From Tyto alba (Eukaryota; Chordata; Aves; Strigiformes; Tytonidae), in NCBI RefSeq assembly GCF_018691265.1, contig NW_024881322.1:2728001-2792000 (forward strand): a stretch of DNA of 64,000 nucleotides, given 5' to 3'. Both the position numbers and the translations under genes were made by a program. The notes under the pieces are model-generated. The model was not told where the DNA came from. It saw nothing but the letters and a program-made list of their open reading frames with translations, and made no database searches. Positions 50,801-62,616 of the stretch are shown here, in pieces. Each line of letters begins with the position of its first letter. Position 1 is the first letter of the stretch.

Positions 50801-52738
50801 GTCATCTATTTTCCCTGTGCCATGATGCTTCTTGTGAAATAGAATGCCTTCCTCTGCTCCCCTGGGAATCTAATTCTGCGTACTGAATAAATAAAACCGT
50901 GAAAGCAGGAAGAGGAATAATTTTCTTTCCCTTCTAACGAGTCTGCAGGCTAATTTATTCTGTGTTCGTATTTCACTTTTCCCTATCTACCTTCCACATT
51001 GTCTGCATTTTCTTCCATGTTTAAAACATGCTGTCTCTTTCACATGTCATTCTTTCTTAACAACATAATACTTGACATAATCTGCCCTCTGGATCCTTTC
51101 TGTGGTGTAATTATGTTATCTTTGTTGTTATTGATTTCTGTTGCTAGGGGATGAGGTCGTGCCACTTCTGGCCAGTTGTTCTTTGCAATTCAGCTGTATT
51201 CTTTTAACTCTTAAAGATTTCCCTCCTGAGAACACTGAATGCCAAGTTTTGAAGTCATACAAAAATGCCAGCAATCCCAGAGGATGATTTTTTCTAAGGA
51301 AAGATTGCAAGATTTAATTATAAAATAGGAGAACAGATAGCAACTGGGAGAGATTCTGATCTTAGCTGTTCCTTTCTGAGAGCAGAATTTGGTCAATGAA
51401 CTTTGATTTTTTTTTCTTCAGCCCTGCTATGTTATTGTTCAACAGTTTGAATGCTTCCAAGTAAAAATATTATAGGATTTCTTTATCAGTTGCACACTTC
51501 CAATTGAATACTTGTTTGGGGGTTTGGTTTTTTTTTTTTTTTTAAAGGGGTATGTCCTTTTGAAATACATAAACTATTTTTGCTCTTCACCCAGTTTCTG
51601 CTTTTTTATTGAATCTACATTCCATTTTCTCTGCAGTACAGAAATTTGTTTCCACAAAATGAAGGGGCTGATGCAGAACTTGTAAGATTTGAATAACAGT
51701 TGAAACCAAAGGGAAGGGTGAAATAGCCGAGGGAGGCTTTTTAAAACAAAACTGCTTCTTTCAACGTAAACCGGGATTTGTTTTTGTCTGTTTGGTTGGT
51801 TCATTGTTTTTTTAAGGGAGCTTGAGACTGTTACATGCTGTGCTCCTGGGTGAGCTTTTCATATGCTCTTGGGGTAAAATCTATAGCTCCAGACTTCCTG
51901 ATTGAATTCTCACAATCTTATTGCAGCATTTTACTAAGTACTTTGACTTCTGCCTGCTTCTCTGAGAGCCCGCGGGTACCACTCAAGGGTCATGGAAGTT
52001 GGCAGTTCAGCTGCTGAAGTACTGAAGTCCTCCTGCCTGAGCAGGTGATGGGAAGTGCTAAGGGCTGCAGTTTTCTTTTTTCCTCTGTGCTCTTTTGAGC
52101 ACTTGGGTTTACACGGAAGGCATTGACCTAATCATCAAAGACCCAGTCTTCAAGCCCTTCCTTAATTTCTGCTCAGTACTTACTCAGGCAAGGATCCAGC
52201 TGACTTCCTTGAGTTCAGCCTCAGCAAAAAAACAAATTAAGGCCTTGGCCTCAGGTCTGATGTCATACTCCATTTCTTTTCACTTTGACTCCTCGTTTTA
52301 CCAGGTAGTGAAACTGCACTAGAGAAGGTGGAGAGGGCTTGTTCTGATCATGGATTCTTCAAGTTTCCAAGCACTTCCCTCCTTTTTTTTTTTTTTTTTT
52401 TTTCTCCCCACGACATAAAGTAGATGTGGTGGCTCGAGAGTGCTGTGAGGAAATGTTGGCATTGTCACTAGCATGCAAGAGCTGAATGTGGAAAATGGTA
52501 CTAGCTTCTCTAAATACACAGAATATAAGCAGTTATTTGAACAACTGATTTCTTATAAAGACTCTGCAGCCCTCTTTAGAGCTCTTTATCTTATCTGCTG
52601 CAGGACATGATGGCATTTCCTGGCTCAAAGAGGACCCCAAAATGCCACAGGATAAGTGCTGTTTCCTGCCCTGGCACACCCAATGCTGCCTGCCATGCCC
52701 CCAAGGGCAAGGAGATTTTGTCTCTCTATTCTTTGGAG

Positions 52739-52771
52739 GAATATATATATGTATGTATGTATGTATGTATG
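52739..52771. repeat. (AT)n/(GTAT)n microsatellite
   Basis: A short AT alternation passes into five or six copies of GTAT. The frames through it (Tyr-Val-Cys-Met repeats) are artefacts. Confidence 0.9.
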
Positions 52772-54556
52772 GGTTTTGCAGTGGACAGACACCACTTCTT
52801 TATCACTGTTTGTTGATTCAATTTATTCCCCATTTGAGAATGAAACTGTATTCCAAAGAAATGAATAATGGGGAGTGCCAATTCCATTTTTCCCCCTCTC
52901 TGTTGTCGGGGAAACTTCGCTGACTCCAAGCTCTCCATTTTGAGGTCAGAGGCTTAGGCATGAGCAAAGCCTCCCTCAGGCTATGCTCCATTCTTGCATA
53001 TTTAGGCTCCAAAGAACAAGATGGAAAAAAACTTAGCCTTCTAGATCTCCTACTCCCAAGTGCTTCATGAGCGCTCTGAAAGGGCCTTGCCCTTTCCAAT
53101 TCAAGTTAGCATCTCTGATTCAAAAGACCAGACAAATGCATGATTGTTCCGTAGATATGTCTGCCTCAGTTGAATGTCATTACTAATACTGGAATGCTGT
53201 CAGAGTAGACATCCTGTAGTTTCTTTGAGCCAGATGCATTCTGCCTGTGCCAAACGTATTGGCAAACACACAAACACACGCAAGTACACACTCACGCAAA
53301 TACATTTGCGGAGGGTTCCCAAGCAGCATAGCTGCTTGCAAATATGAAAGATGGCTAAGGAAGCAGAGCACACAATAATCCTGGACAACCCCAACAGATG
53401 ATGTTACTGTAGATCCTAACAAAGAGTGGACGGCAATGAAATTCTCTGGGTCCCTCCACAGAAGCGACACTTGCCTCTGTGAGAAAATAGCTCACAGCCC
53501 TGCAGCTCAGTGAGCGAGGTTTGGAGCAATGTGAAACTCACACTTCCCCTTCAGCTAACAGGTTTCAGAATGTTTACAAGCTGAGTAAAATACACTCACA
53601 GACCTTTCGAGTTTCCTTTGTGCTAAAAGTACTTTGGTAATTTCCAGTAGGCAACCAGAATTTATAAACAACCATGTGCTCCATAATGGATTGTTGCAGT
53701 TCTATTTTTGCATGTGTTTGAATTTTGATAAGAAATGCACTAAATGGCCTTAGTTACTTCATTGGAATTTGCCACATGTTGCCTTTTGCATTCTGTTTCA
53801 CGTTTTTTACCTATTAATTAACCTTACTGAGGCACCAAACTTGATGGGCTTCCCCCCACCCCAGCTGTCCCATTTTTCATTTCCTTATGACTCAGTTTTT
53901 CACAGCTCTTTCTTCCTTCAGCAGAAACATCATGATTCTTCTTCTGTTCTTCCCTTCATTCCCACTTTCCCCTTAGTACCTGCGCATTCCCTGGGTGCAA
54001 AAGAAAAAGTAACTGAAAGATTCTGAGGCTGCTCTGTGGCATATGGGCTCTACCTTTCCTTTCACATTGTAATAAATGTTTCATCTGGAGAGCTTCAGCT
54101 GGTGTGGATTGCTGAAACTCTCTTGCCCTTCAGTGGAGCTGTTTATGGCATATACCAGCAAAAGACCTGGTGGCCTTTAGCTTCTACTTACTTCTTCAGC
54201 TACTGAATCTTCAGGAGACCTGTCCTGTGACATATGTGAATTGAGGAGCAGCAGTTCTATAGCTATAATTTCTGGATCCATTTTAATGAAACAGACCGGA
54301 GCATCACTGTGCTGTTAATATTAATCACATTGTCAATTTGGGGCTCCATCCTGCTCCTCCTCAGGTCAATCAGAAAAGTCATACTGCTCCTGTAAACCAG
54401 AACTGCCCTACCCGAGGGTGAGAATAAATACCAGTCCAATTCTTCAGTCAGTCCTCAGCCCATGAATCTTTAAGTAGTTTCACTGATGTCAGTAGTAATG
54501 ATCATACAATCAAGCACCCCATCCATAATGAACACAGCTCCTACTAAAAATGGGGC

Positions 54557-54577
54557 ATTAATTGAAAAGCAATTAAT
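54557..54577. promoter_or_regulatory. paired homeodomain-type palindrome
   Basis: ATTAATTG and CAATTAAT are exact inverted copies separated by five bases (AAAAG). Each arm contains TAAT/ATTA cores. The flanking 300 bases (about 54290-54620) are non-repetitive, with further 'taatattaatcacattgtcaat' words, as in developmental enhancers. Function is inferred only. Confidence 0.3.
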
Positions 54578-57500
54578 CTTCCTCACCAAAATTCTGTCCT
54601 CAATCAGATGACTCAGCTTTTTAACAGAATTTAAAAACCAGTCTTGTGCAAATAGTAACTTTCAGTTGTATTCAAAGGAAAACTCAAATCTACTTCATCC
54701 GGTTATATTTATGTTGCCTTGTTCCTTAGCAAAACTGAAGAAGGAAACAAACAGGCTACCTAAATTATTTTTATGCTGGCTGGGGACCTATCTGAGGGTA
54801 GGTCTATGTCTATGGCCAGCCACCTATGCCAACCCACAGCAAGAGGAGACCTACGCCAATCACAGAAAAGGAAGATGTAATTCCCATCGGCAATAAAATG
54901 GAGCATAGATGTTAAATTTGTGGAATGCAGAGTGTTTCATAAAAAGAAGCAAAGGCCAGAACTTTTTGAATCTTTGTATTTGGAGAAATCTAAAAATTAT
55001 TTATTGTCTTTCAGAAAAACTTGCATTTATTGTAAATACTTCACAGCTAGTGAGGAAATACTATATATTTCTTTTTCGTTGACTCCAACAAAGGCAAGAA
55101 TAGTACAACTTAACTCCAGACAAAAAAAAAAAAAGTTTGTTAAAACAGCCTCTTTTTCTAAAATGTCCGACCTCTGACTGTGATTTACTGTGGATAGTAT
55201 TTAAAGACCAGATCTTTCTTGCTCTTACCCATATTAAATGTTTTGTTGCTTCTACCAGTGCATGGTCATAGATACTAGGAGACCATGGTTGTGGATAGGG
55301 TGGTTCTGTGTGGCATGCTGATCACCACAGTATCTGAAAGTCCACCTCCACTGTTCAGCAGGGTGACTAACACAAGACCTTGCAGTACCAAGGTAGACAA
55401 AAAACACAACTTCTGTTACCTTAGTACACCAGAGACAGGCAGAAAAAAATGCATCTTAACATAACCTCAGGAATGCACAGCTCTGATATTTTGTTTTCTT
55501 TTCTGTGTAGGAGAAAAAAAAAAAAATCTAAATTGCTTGGACACAACTGAAAATTAACTTCCCTGTTAAGTTTTTTACAAAGTAAGTCTCACTAATGTCG
55601 TGAGCAGTACACTAGCATAGCATAGAGTCAGGATCAAGTGTAGAGCATAACAACATTCTATCTCTGGGAATACTTCCAGGCTTAGGAAAAAGAACAAAGG
55701 TTTTGTAGGTTCTTCAATTTGCAAGCAGCATCCCGTGTAGCTATATTGCTCTACCTTGTTTGCAGCAAACAGCAGAGCACTGGAATCTCTCTGATAAGAA
55801 AAGAATTTTCAGTTTCTCAAATATCAGCATTGCTTTTACTAAGTATAGGTAGGGCTGATTTCAGTGGTGCTGGCTAGAATTCATCTTTTATTGATTTGCA
55901 TTTAGTATAAACATTCTAGCCGCATGACAAAGGGAATTTTATACCACACAAAGATGGTTGGGTTTCTTTCAGAAGTTTTGTTTACTTAAAGCATACCATG
56001 CCACAAGGCTGTTCAATGCCTACCTTCCACACCATATTCCTGACTCTCACTTAGTCTTCCAAACTTCATAACTGAGCATCCATGCCTCATCTTCTAGAGG
56101 TCTCTTTCAGTGGAAAGAGTAATTAGAGACTTTACGTTCTTCATTACAGAGCTGTCTGAGGAAGAACGCTCAGATCTTTCTTCTCAGCTTTACCTGTTCT
56201 CTGCCTTACAATCAACACTTGCAAAAGTGGAAGTGTTTCAGAACGTTGTTTAATTTCAACATAACTGAGAAAAAAAATATTTTGCTATCGGCGAGTTTGG
56301 AGAGTGCAGAGACTGGTAGCTAATAGCCACCACCGGACCAGACCACTTATTATATACGTTTTAGACCAAAAAATGAAAGTCCAATTAGGAAAACAAGGCT
56401 TCAATTTTGCAAGTTAGTCTAAGTAACTATGAGAACTAGAATGCTCAGGCCCACTGAATATACAAAATCACTTTCCACAAACCTCTACTTTTATAGACAG
56501 TTCTGGTTACTGCATCCAAACCCACAAGCTCTTTGTTACTTAAATCATAACTATCAAATTGTATTTCACTTTTTTTGACAAAACCACAATAAAGTACATG
56601 ATCCTAACAAAAAGAAAAGCAGGTGGAGAATGAGGATACAGCTAATTTTTACCACCTGGAATCAGAGAACTCTTTCCTTATAAGATTTTTATGTGATTTG
56701 GGGCCACTGAAGAAATAACAGTCTGTAAAATTGAATCAACACTCATTAAATCCAGTAGGTGAACTTAGTCTACATGCAAAATAAGCTGAAAAATCAATGA
56801 CCTACACAGCTTCTGTGTGGCTGTTTGCGTTAACTGCTTTCAGGATTAGGGGAAAACTTCTCTCTGGGTAGATCAGTATAATTCCCTAGAAGTTAACTGA
56901 GCTACTTAGAGACTGAAATCAGTCCTTTATGATTCGAATGTTAGTGGTTCAAGTTTTAGTCTGGAAAGTATTGGTAGATACCACAAGGATTTTCCATTTG
57001 CATTTTGCTGCCGTATCTCCTAGCCTACACCGGTGATAAGAATAGCATCTTAGAGGGCCCAGCTGTGACTCTGAGGTCGGAGCTTGCTGAGGAGCTGTAC
57101 CGCAGGAAAAGCCCCGGGGAGAGTTCTGGCTGACTCAGACAGGAAATTCTCTTCAGCAGAGTGTGCTGCAGTGGCAGCTCTGCAGCCAGCACGTTCACTC
57201 TGGGCACATTACATCCCACTTGCAGCCCAGGAGCCTACGCCCACTGTACCATAAAGTGGGGAAATCCCAAGGCTATCCTCAGCTTAAGGAGAGAGAAGGT
57301 CTTCACGAGCTGGCAGAGGACATCCAGCAATTCAGCCTTAAAGTTCCACAGGGAAAGCATCTTGTAAAATCAGTGGTTTGAATAAACTGTGATGGGATAG
57401 CATGGCAGACCGATATTTTTTTAGAATATTGAGCATATATACTGGCATTTTCCAGATGTGGACTACAGAAGAAACAGAGTTTTAGACTGATAATGCAAAA

Positions 57501-58204
57501 GCTTCTTCATTGCCAGAGTGTGATCTCTACATTTCCATTCTGACCACTCTGTAATTCATGAGTTTCCAAATGCTTTCAGTGCCTCCTCCTCCATTAACAC
57601 TCAAATCTAATCTTCTTAGACGATCCAGAAGGTATCTGGGTAATAGTATTTAGTGATGTGCAGTGGTAGGGAGAAATGTATGTTTGTAACTTCATGACCT
57701 CTCCCTAAAGCAGAAATTACTACAGCCTACTCCACACCAGTGGTTTAGATGTCAGTCCCAAACTAAAGGATGTGGGTCAAATTCCTCTTCATTTGTGGGA
57801 GGATTGTCTATAAAGGAGAAAGCCCTTTGAAGGAAATGAGCAAAATCATCAGCACTGATGAATATAGAGTGGGCAAACACGTTTTCTCATGAAAATTAAT
57901 TTTAAAAGGTGAAATGCCCAACATACATCAAAGTTGATGTGTATTAATCTAATCGCAGAGTACAAATCATTTCAGTTGTTAACCATATAGGCACATAGGG
58001 GTTATTTTCTGCTGCCTCAGCACTGTAGCATAGTTTTTATGCCTCCTCCCCAAAGTTGCTTCTTTTGTTCTTGCTACTTACAAATTCCATTTTAAACTAA
58101 CATATTTCATCAGCTTCATCCCCTTCAAAGGAATTAATGTGCAGCTGGAGCAGCTGAGGTAGTAGGACAAGCAGTAGTACTAGAGGAAGAGAATACATTG
58201 CAGC

Positions 58205-59290
58205 TAACAAGAGGCCTGTATTGGCAGGCCCAGATTGCTCAGGGCTTTGTCCTGCCAGGTCTGCCCCTGCTCTACAGCTTCATTATCCTCATAGTAAAAT
58301 TACTTTCATTATATCCAGGAAAAATCACATCATTCTGATTTATGATGATTGTCTCTCATTCTGCTACTGTTCACCTCAGTGAAGAGCCTGACTCTCTGCT
58401 TTCAACAACCTCTGTAGGTACTGGGGGGGCAGCAGGTCACCTAAAGCCATCCCTTCTTCTCCAGGTTGAACCCATCCCTTCTTCTCCAGGTTGAACCCAT
58501 CCCTTCTTCTCCAGGTTGAACCCATCCCTTCTTCTCCAGGTTGAACTCATCCCTTCTTCTCCAGGTTGAACCCATCCCTTCTTCTCCAGGTTGAACCCAT
58601 CCCTTCTTCAGGTTGAACCCATCCCTTCTCCAGGTTGAACCCATCCCTTCTTCTCCAGGTTGAACCCATCCCTTCTCCAGGTTGAACCAGCCCCACTCCC
58701 TCAGCCTCTCCTCACAGGGCAAGTGCTCCAGCCCTGGCTGCCTCAGCAGCTCTCTGCTGAACTCACTGCACTTTATTGACAACCTTCTTGTACTGGGGGG
58801 GCCCAGAAATGAACCCACTATCCCAGATATGGTCAAGCAAATGCCGAGCAAAGAGGAATAACTGCTTCCCCCATCTCCTGGCTGTGTTCCTGCTGACACA
58901 GCCCAGGGTGCTGTTAGCTCTCCTCGCTGCCAGGGGTCTGCTGGCTCGGACCCACCCAGCTGTCCCCCAGGGCCCCCAGGCCCTTCTCCACAGATCCAGG
59001 CAATCCCAGTCTGTTTCCTGTTGGGTGTTAGTCTGTCCCAGACACAGGGCAGGGCATTTGTCCTGGCTGAATTTCATGAGTTTCTTGTCAGCTCATTTCT
59101 CCTGTCTAGATCCTTCGGAATGGCAGCCCTGCCCTTGAGCGTATCAGCTGCATACACCCCCAGCGCCCCCTCCATTCCGTGTCATTGCAAACTTGATGAG
59201 GGTAAACGTGTCTCCTTCTCCAGACCCAGGACAGGCCCCTGAGCAGCTCCACTGGTAACCACTTACAAACATTTGTGTGTAACTTTTTTC
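58205..59290 (-). mobile_element. CR1 LINE, 5'-truncated (ORF2 3' part and 3' region)
   Basis: Read on the minus strand, this follows the typical avian CR1 order. It begins with a degraded reverse transcriptase end ('gtggttaccagtggagctgctcagggg', the motif usually encoding VTSGVPQG). Next come 'accctcatcaagtttgcaatgacac', 'ctcatgaaattcagccaggacaaatgc', 'caccctgggctgtgtcagcaggaac', 'cccagtacaagaagg' and 'ggctggagcacttgccctgtgaggagaggctgag'. It ends with 'ctggttcaacctggagaa' and a diverged 3' region down to about 58205. Several small deletions and frameshifts disrupt the ORF, for example the usual FADD motif region reads as 'AMT'. The copy is dead. The terminal octamer repeats of CR1 are not seen at 58205, so the 3' end is lost or diverged, and the 5' limit is approximate. 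Minus-strand frames here are CR1 remnants, not host genes. Confidence 0.9.
58448..58686 (-). repeat. 25/22 bp minisatellite inside CR1, ten copies
   Basis: Ten consecutive units of the type 'cccatcccttcttctccaggttgaa' were counted. Seven have 25 bases (the first slightly truncated, one with C to T giving 'ctcat') and three have 22 bases (ending in 'cttcagg' or 'tctccagg' variants). The unit is the complement of the CR1 segment 'ttcaacctggagaagaaggg', so the array arose by local expansion of the element. Because 25 is not a multiple of three, the frame cycles through three readings, all open, which produces the spurious 152-codon ORF at 58441-58899. Confidence 0.95.
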
Positions 59291-61069
59291 CATCGGTACT
59301 TCATTAAAAGCTAAAGTTGTTGCAAGTGCTGTACTAGAAAAATTTTTAACGGTAAATCTGTCCAAACATGATGTTTCCAGCAAACTTGTTGCAAGATGGT
59401 CTAAAGAAAATAAAATTAGGCTGCCAAGATATTTTGTAAGGCAGCAGGAATTGATGGAGTAATTTTTCACGTTATTTTAGCGTTTTCCTATCTAACAAAT
59501 TTATGGGGCTGGTAAGAAGTGACCTAGACTTTGGTTATGGCTTAGCTCCAAAGGACCTCCAGAAACACGTATATAGGAATGCCAGCATGGCCAAAACTGA
59601 ATTGGAGACCCGTATAATGAAAAGGATAACCTGCAGGGTACTGTTCAGGGAGCTAAAATTCCCTCTGGTCTAATTTTATTTTTGCTTATCTTTGAGCTCA
59701 ATTCTCTGATGCTCCTGTGGCCCTGACCTCAGAGTTTGTTAGCAGGGTATTTCATTGGAAAAAGCAAAATGAAACATTCTTTCAGTGTAGGATTTCTTTT
59801 CACTACTAAAACACATATACACACACAAAGAGGCAAAATGCCAAAAAATGTCATATTTAAAGCACAAAAGATGCAGAGCCAGAAATTCCCTGGCTTCATT
59901 AGAGGTGTGAATATTGCTATGTAGTTTTTACTCTGAGTTTTGGCTCTGTTCTCACTCAGTTGTTGTCTTTATTCATAAGCTCAGAAATTCTGCTGAGTGT
60001 GTCAACCTCCTCTTCTGCAACTATGGCTGAACATGCTTTCTTCTGTTTTAGGAATATTCCTTGCAGGTCTTCTCTCTAACAATAAGTTCTTATTAATTTC
60101 TTGGATTGATTTTGCTGAAAGGATGGGACGGGTACGAATGCAAAGAAAAGAATCCTTTCTCTTAACTCCTAAGTAGTTTTGCATTTGCCATCTTACTTGC
60201 GTGATTAACAGGTTAGCTCATATGGTAGATTTTCCTTTTCAATAGATTTAATAGGCAAAATTTTGCAATTGTGTCCTACTACTCACACTTGAGTGTCTGT
60301 CAGCTTCAGGGCAGCTGACATGCCATGGGTTTGTATGCCATGGGATAAAGTGCTATGTTAGAGATATCTGGCTACCCTGAATGACTTGGTCTGTACACAT
60401 AACACAACTCAGCTCCAAGCAGACACTAGCTTCAGAAATGGAAGCAGCAGAGCTGCACCAGCCCAGCACTAAGGCCAGGCTAATTAGCCCCCCTGAGAAG
60501 CTAACGGCATTACCCAAAGCTTTTCAGCATCTTAGGTCACACTTTGTTTTTCCTCCTCTAAACATGTGGTATGGCTGCCTGATGTCTGAATAGCACTCTT
60601 GAGCATCACTCCAGTGTGTCCCCATTAATTGTAAATAGGGAGCATCTTCCTGACCCTTGTAACAAAGATTCCCAATCTTAAAACCCCTTTGCTTTTGGTA
60701 CCTGGCTTGTTACTGGCGTCAGCATACTTAGGTAGCAGGAGAGAGACACGCTGAAACCATTGTCAGAAGCATAGCAAGAATGGTTCTGTTATCTGTAGAT
60801 CTGAATGGGAAAAGTATGACACCTTTTACGGAGAGAGCTGCTACACATAGAGTAGCAAAACTACCTTTCCCAAAGAGACTTGATGCAATAGCACAGGACA
60901 ATGACACAGGATTTATTTGAAGATGTCATCATCCTAAGTTTTTCAGCTTCAGCTGTACACTCTGTCTACAACCATAATAATGATGGCTGAGCCCAGCAAA
61001 CTTTAAAAAGCCAGCTGCAAGGATGGCAGATATTTGCTGCCTTTGTTTTCGTGCTTTGCTAGTGTCATT

Positions 61070-61072
<3 letters not shown>

Positions 61073-61102
<30 letters not shown>
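61073..61102 (+). repeat. poly(T) run of 30
   Basis: The longest homopolymer in the window. Its length may vary between individuals or be an assembly estimate. No element body adjoins it. Confidence 0.9.
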
Positions 61103-61103
<1 letters not shown>

Positions 61104-61544
61104 TGTCAGCTGCTTTCTTCTGATAAAACAACTGTGGGCAGAATTAATTGGGCAGATGAAAGAGGACTGATGTTGGTGACATCCCCCAGGGCAGAGGTGG
61201 CTCAAGGTCACAGCATTCAGACAGGGTCCGAGCGGCCAGCTGGGCTCAGCTCGGCTCTGAACCCCTCCAACCCCTCTCCCGCCCAGCCCGCTGAGCCCAC
61301 AGTATCCAACTTGCTGTCAGGGCTGTTCCGGTGGTTCTTCCATGTGGACTTAATATTTTACTGCAGTAAAGAGCCTTAGCCAATGTCAATAATAGCTGGT
61401 TAATGTGTATTTTTTCAGTTGTAGAGCAAAATGCAGCAATATACGACTAAGCTGGTTTTATTATTTACCTAAGAAACCTCAGCCTAGAGTAAAAATCTCT
61501 TCTTTTTTAAATTTGGCCCCAAGTTTATCCCTTTTCCAGATGAA

Positions 61545-61672
61545 GTACGTGAGGTGCCAAGAGGCCTTGTGACTTTCGGAAGTCAAAGACTTGGCTGGTA
61601 TAAATTTACGTTGTCCATTTAAAATTAATGGAGCTAATGTGATTCTTGCTAGCTCAGGATCTAGCCCCATGA
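61545..61672 (-). repeat. possible MIR/ancient repeat relic
   Basis: 'ttttccagatgaagtacgtgaggtgccaagaggccttgtgac' is reminiscent of the reverse MIR tail, and 'attaatggagctaatgtgattcttgctagctcaggatctagcccc' of an old palindromic repeat. Similarity is weak. Confidence 0.3.
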
Positions 61673-62424
61673 CTCAGTAGAGGATTTTACTCAAATTAGA
61701 AACACCAGGTGTGTTACTGTTGTTCCTCCGAGTTGTTTGTAAATAGGCTGCAGATGTTAAAACATAAATGATTTGCAGTGTCTGAGCACGAGGTCCAGAT
61801 ATTATCCACCGTGTCTTCAAAAGTAGGAGAGGAACAGAAGAAAACTGGTCTGTCCACTGTGCTATAGAAAAAGAAAATATTACTGTGCAGAGACTTAGGG
61901 AAAAGTGCAGAAGGGAGAATGTAGGGATAGCATAGGAATTTTGTGTCCATTGATGTGAGAGAAATTTACCTTTGAAACAAGGCATTTAGCTTGCTTATCT
62001 AATACAGTGTTACAGTGGCAGAATCAGACAGCCTCCAGTTTTAACTGATTATCTCTTCTTAAAAAATATTTAGGGTGAGCAGACACACTACTTACTTAAA
62101 TACTGCATAAGATACCATTTATCAAAAAGAAATAGGTGCCGTTTGGCACCTGCTGTAATTGCTATGATGGAAATAGCAATACATAACTATCAGAAGAAAG
62201 GGTGCCACACTTTTAAAAAGCTTACAGCTATTTTATGTATTTCTAATGGCCAATGAATAAATGATGCGACATACATTTTACATATCTGTGAAGTAATGAA
62301 TTTGAGATTAAATCATACATAATGATTTTCAGGTGCTAGACATGTTTAATATACTGAGGAAAAAATTGCTTTCGATGTGAAGCATGAATATAGTTGCAAG
62401 TATGTTGGATAGTTCCTGGGAATA

Positions 62425-62616
62425 CCTTCTAGAATTGGCTAGAAGGCTGCCCCATGAAGTGGTTGAGTCACTGTCCCCGGAGGTATTTAAAAGATGTGTA
62501 GATGGGGTGCTTAGGGACATGGTTTAATGGTGGACTTGGCTGAGTTAGGTTAACATTGGACTTGGTGATCTTAAAGTTTTTTTCCTACCTAAATGATTCT
62601 GTGGTTCTGTGATTTT
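62425..62616 (+). mobile_element. CR1 LINE 3' end, plus orientation
   Basis: A clear CR1 tail: 'gaggtatttaaaagatgtgtagatggggtgcttagggacatggttta', then 'tggtggacttgg', 'gacttggtgatcttaaag', 'cctacctaaatgattctgtggttctgtgatttt'. The terminal octamers are mutated (GATTCTGTG type). The copy is about 190 bases and 5'-truncated. It belongs to the same tail type as the fragment at 35468. Confidence 0.92.

Larger units (their letters stand above)
50806..58204. other. non-coding stretch
   Basis: No supported gene. It contains a T run near 51529-51543, a 21-base T run at 52383-52403, a (GTAT)n microsatellite at 52739-52771 and CA-rich sequence at about 53265-53300. A homeodomain-type palindrome lies at 54557, and A runs near 55122 and 55510. 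A GC-richer 98-codon open frame lies at about 57091-57381 on the plus strand; AATAAA overlaps its stop and it has no recognised domain. Confidence 0.5.
59291..62424. other. non-coding stretch
   Basis: No supported gene. It holds a 30-base T run at 61073-61102, followed by a small GC-richer patch (61185-61330), and a possible MIR-like or old repeat relic at about 61545-61672 ('tccagatgaagtacgtgaggtgcc', then 'aatggagctaatgtgattc'). The 118-codon frame at 61023-61379 is the translation of the T run and the GC patch. Confidence 0.5.

Noticed and set aside
58155..58166. let-7-like word 'tgaggtagtagg'
   Set aside because: It matches only the first 12 bases of let-7. The sequence then diverges ('acaagcag'), and no complementary arm is seen nearby.
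58441..58899. 152-codon Gly/Trp/Lys-repeat protein
   Set aside because: It is a translation of the CR1 minisatellite and flanking CR1 remnant. The 25 bp unit cycles through all frames.
58776..59138. 120-codon plus-strand ORF
   Set aside because: It is antisense to the CR1 ORF2 remnant.
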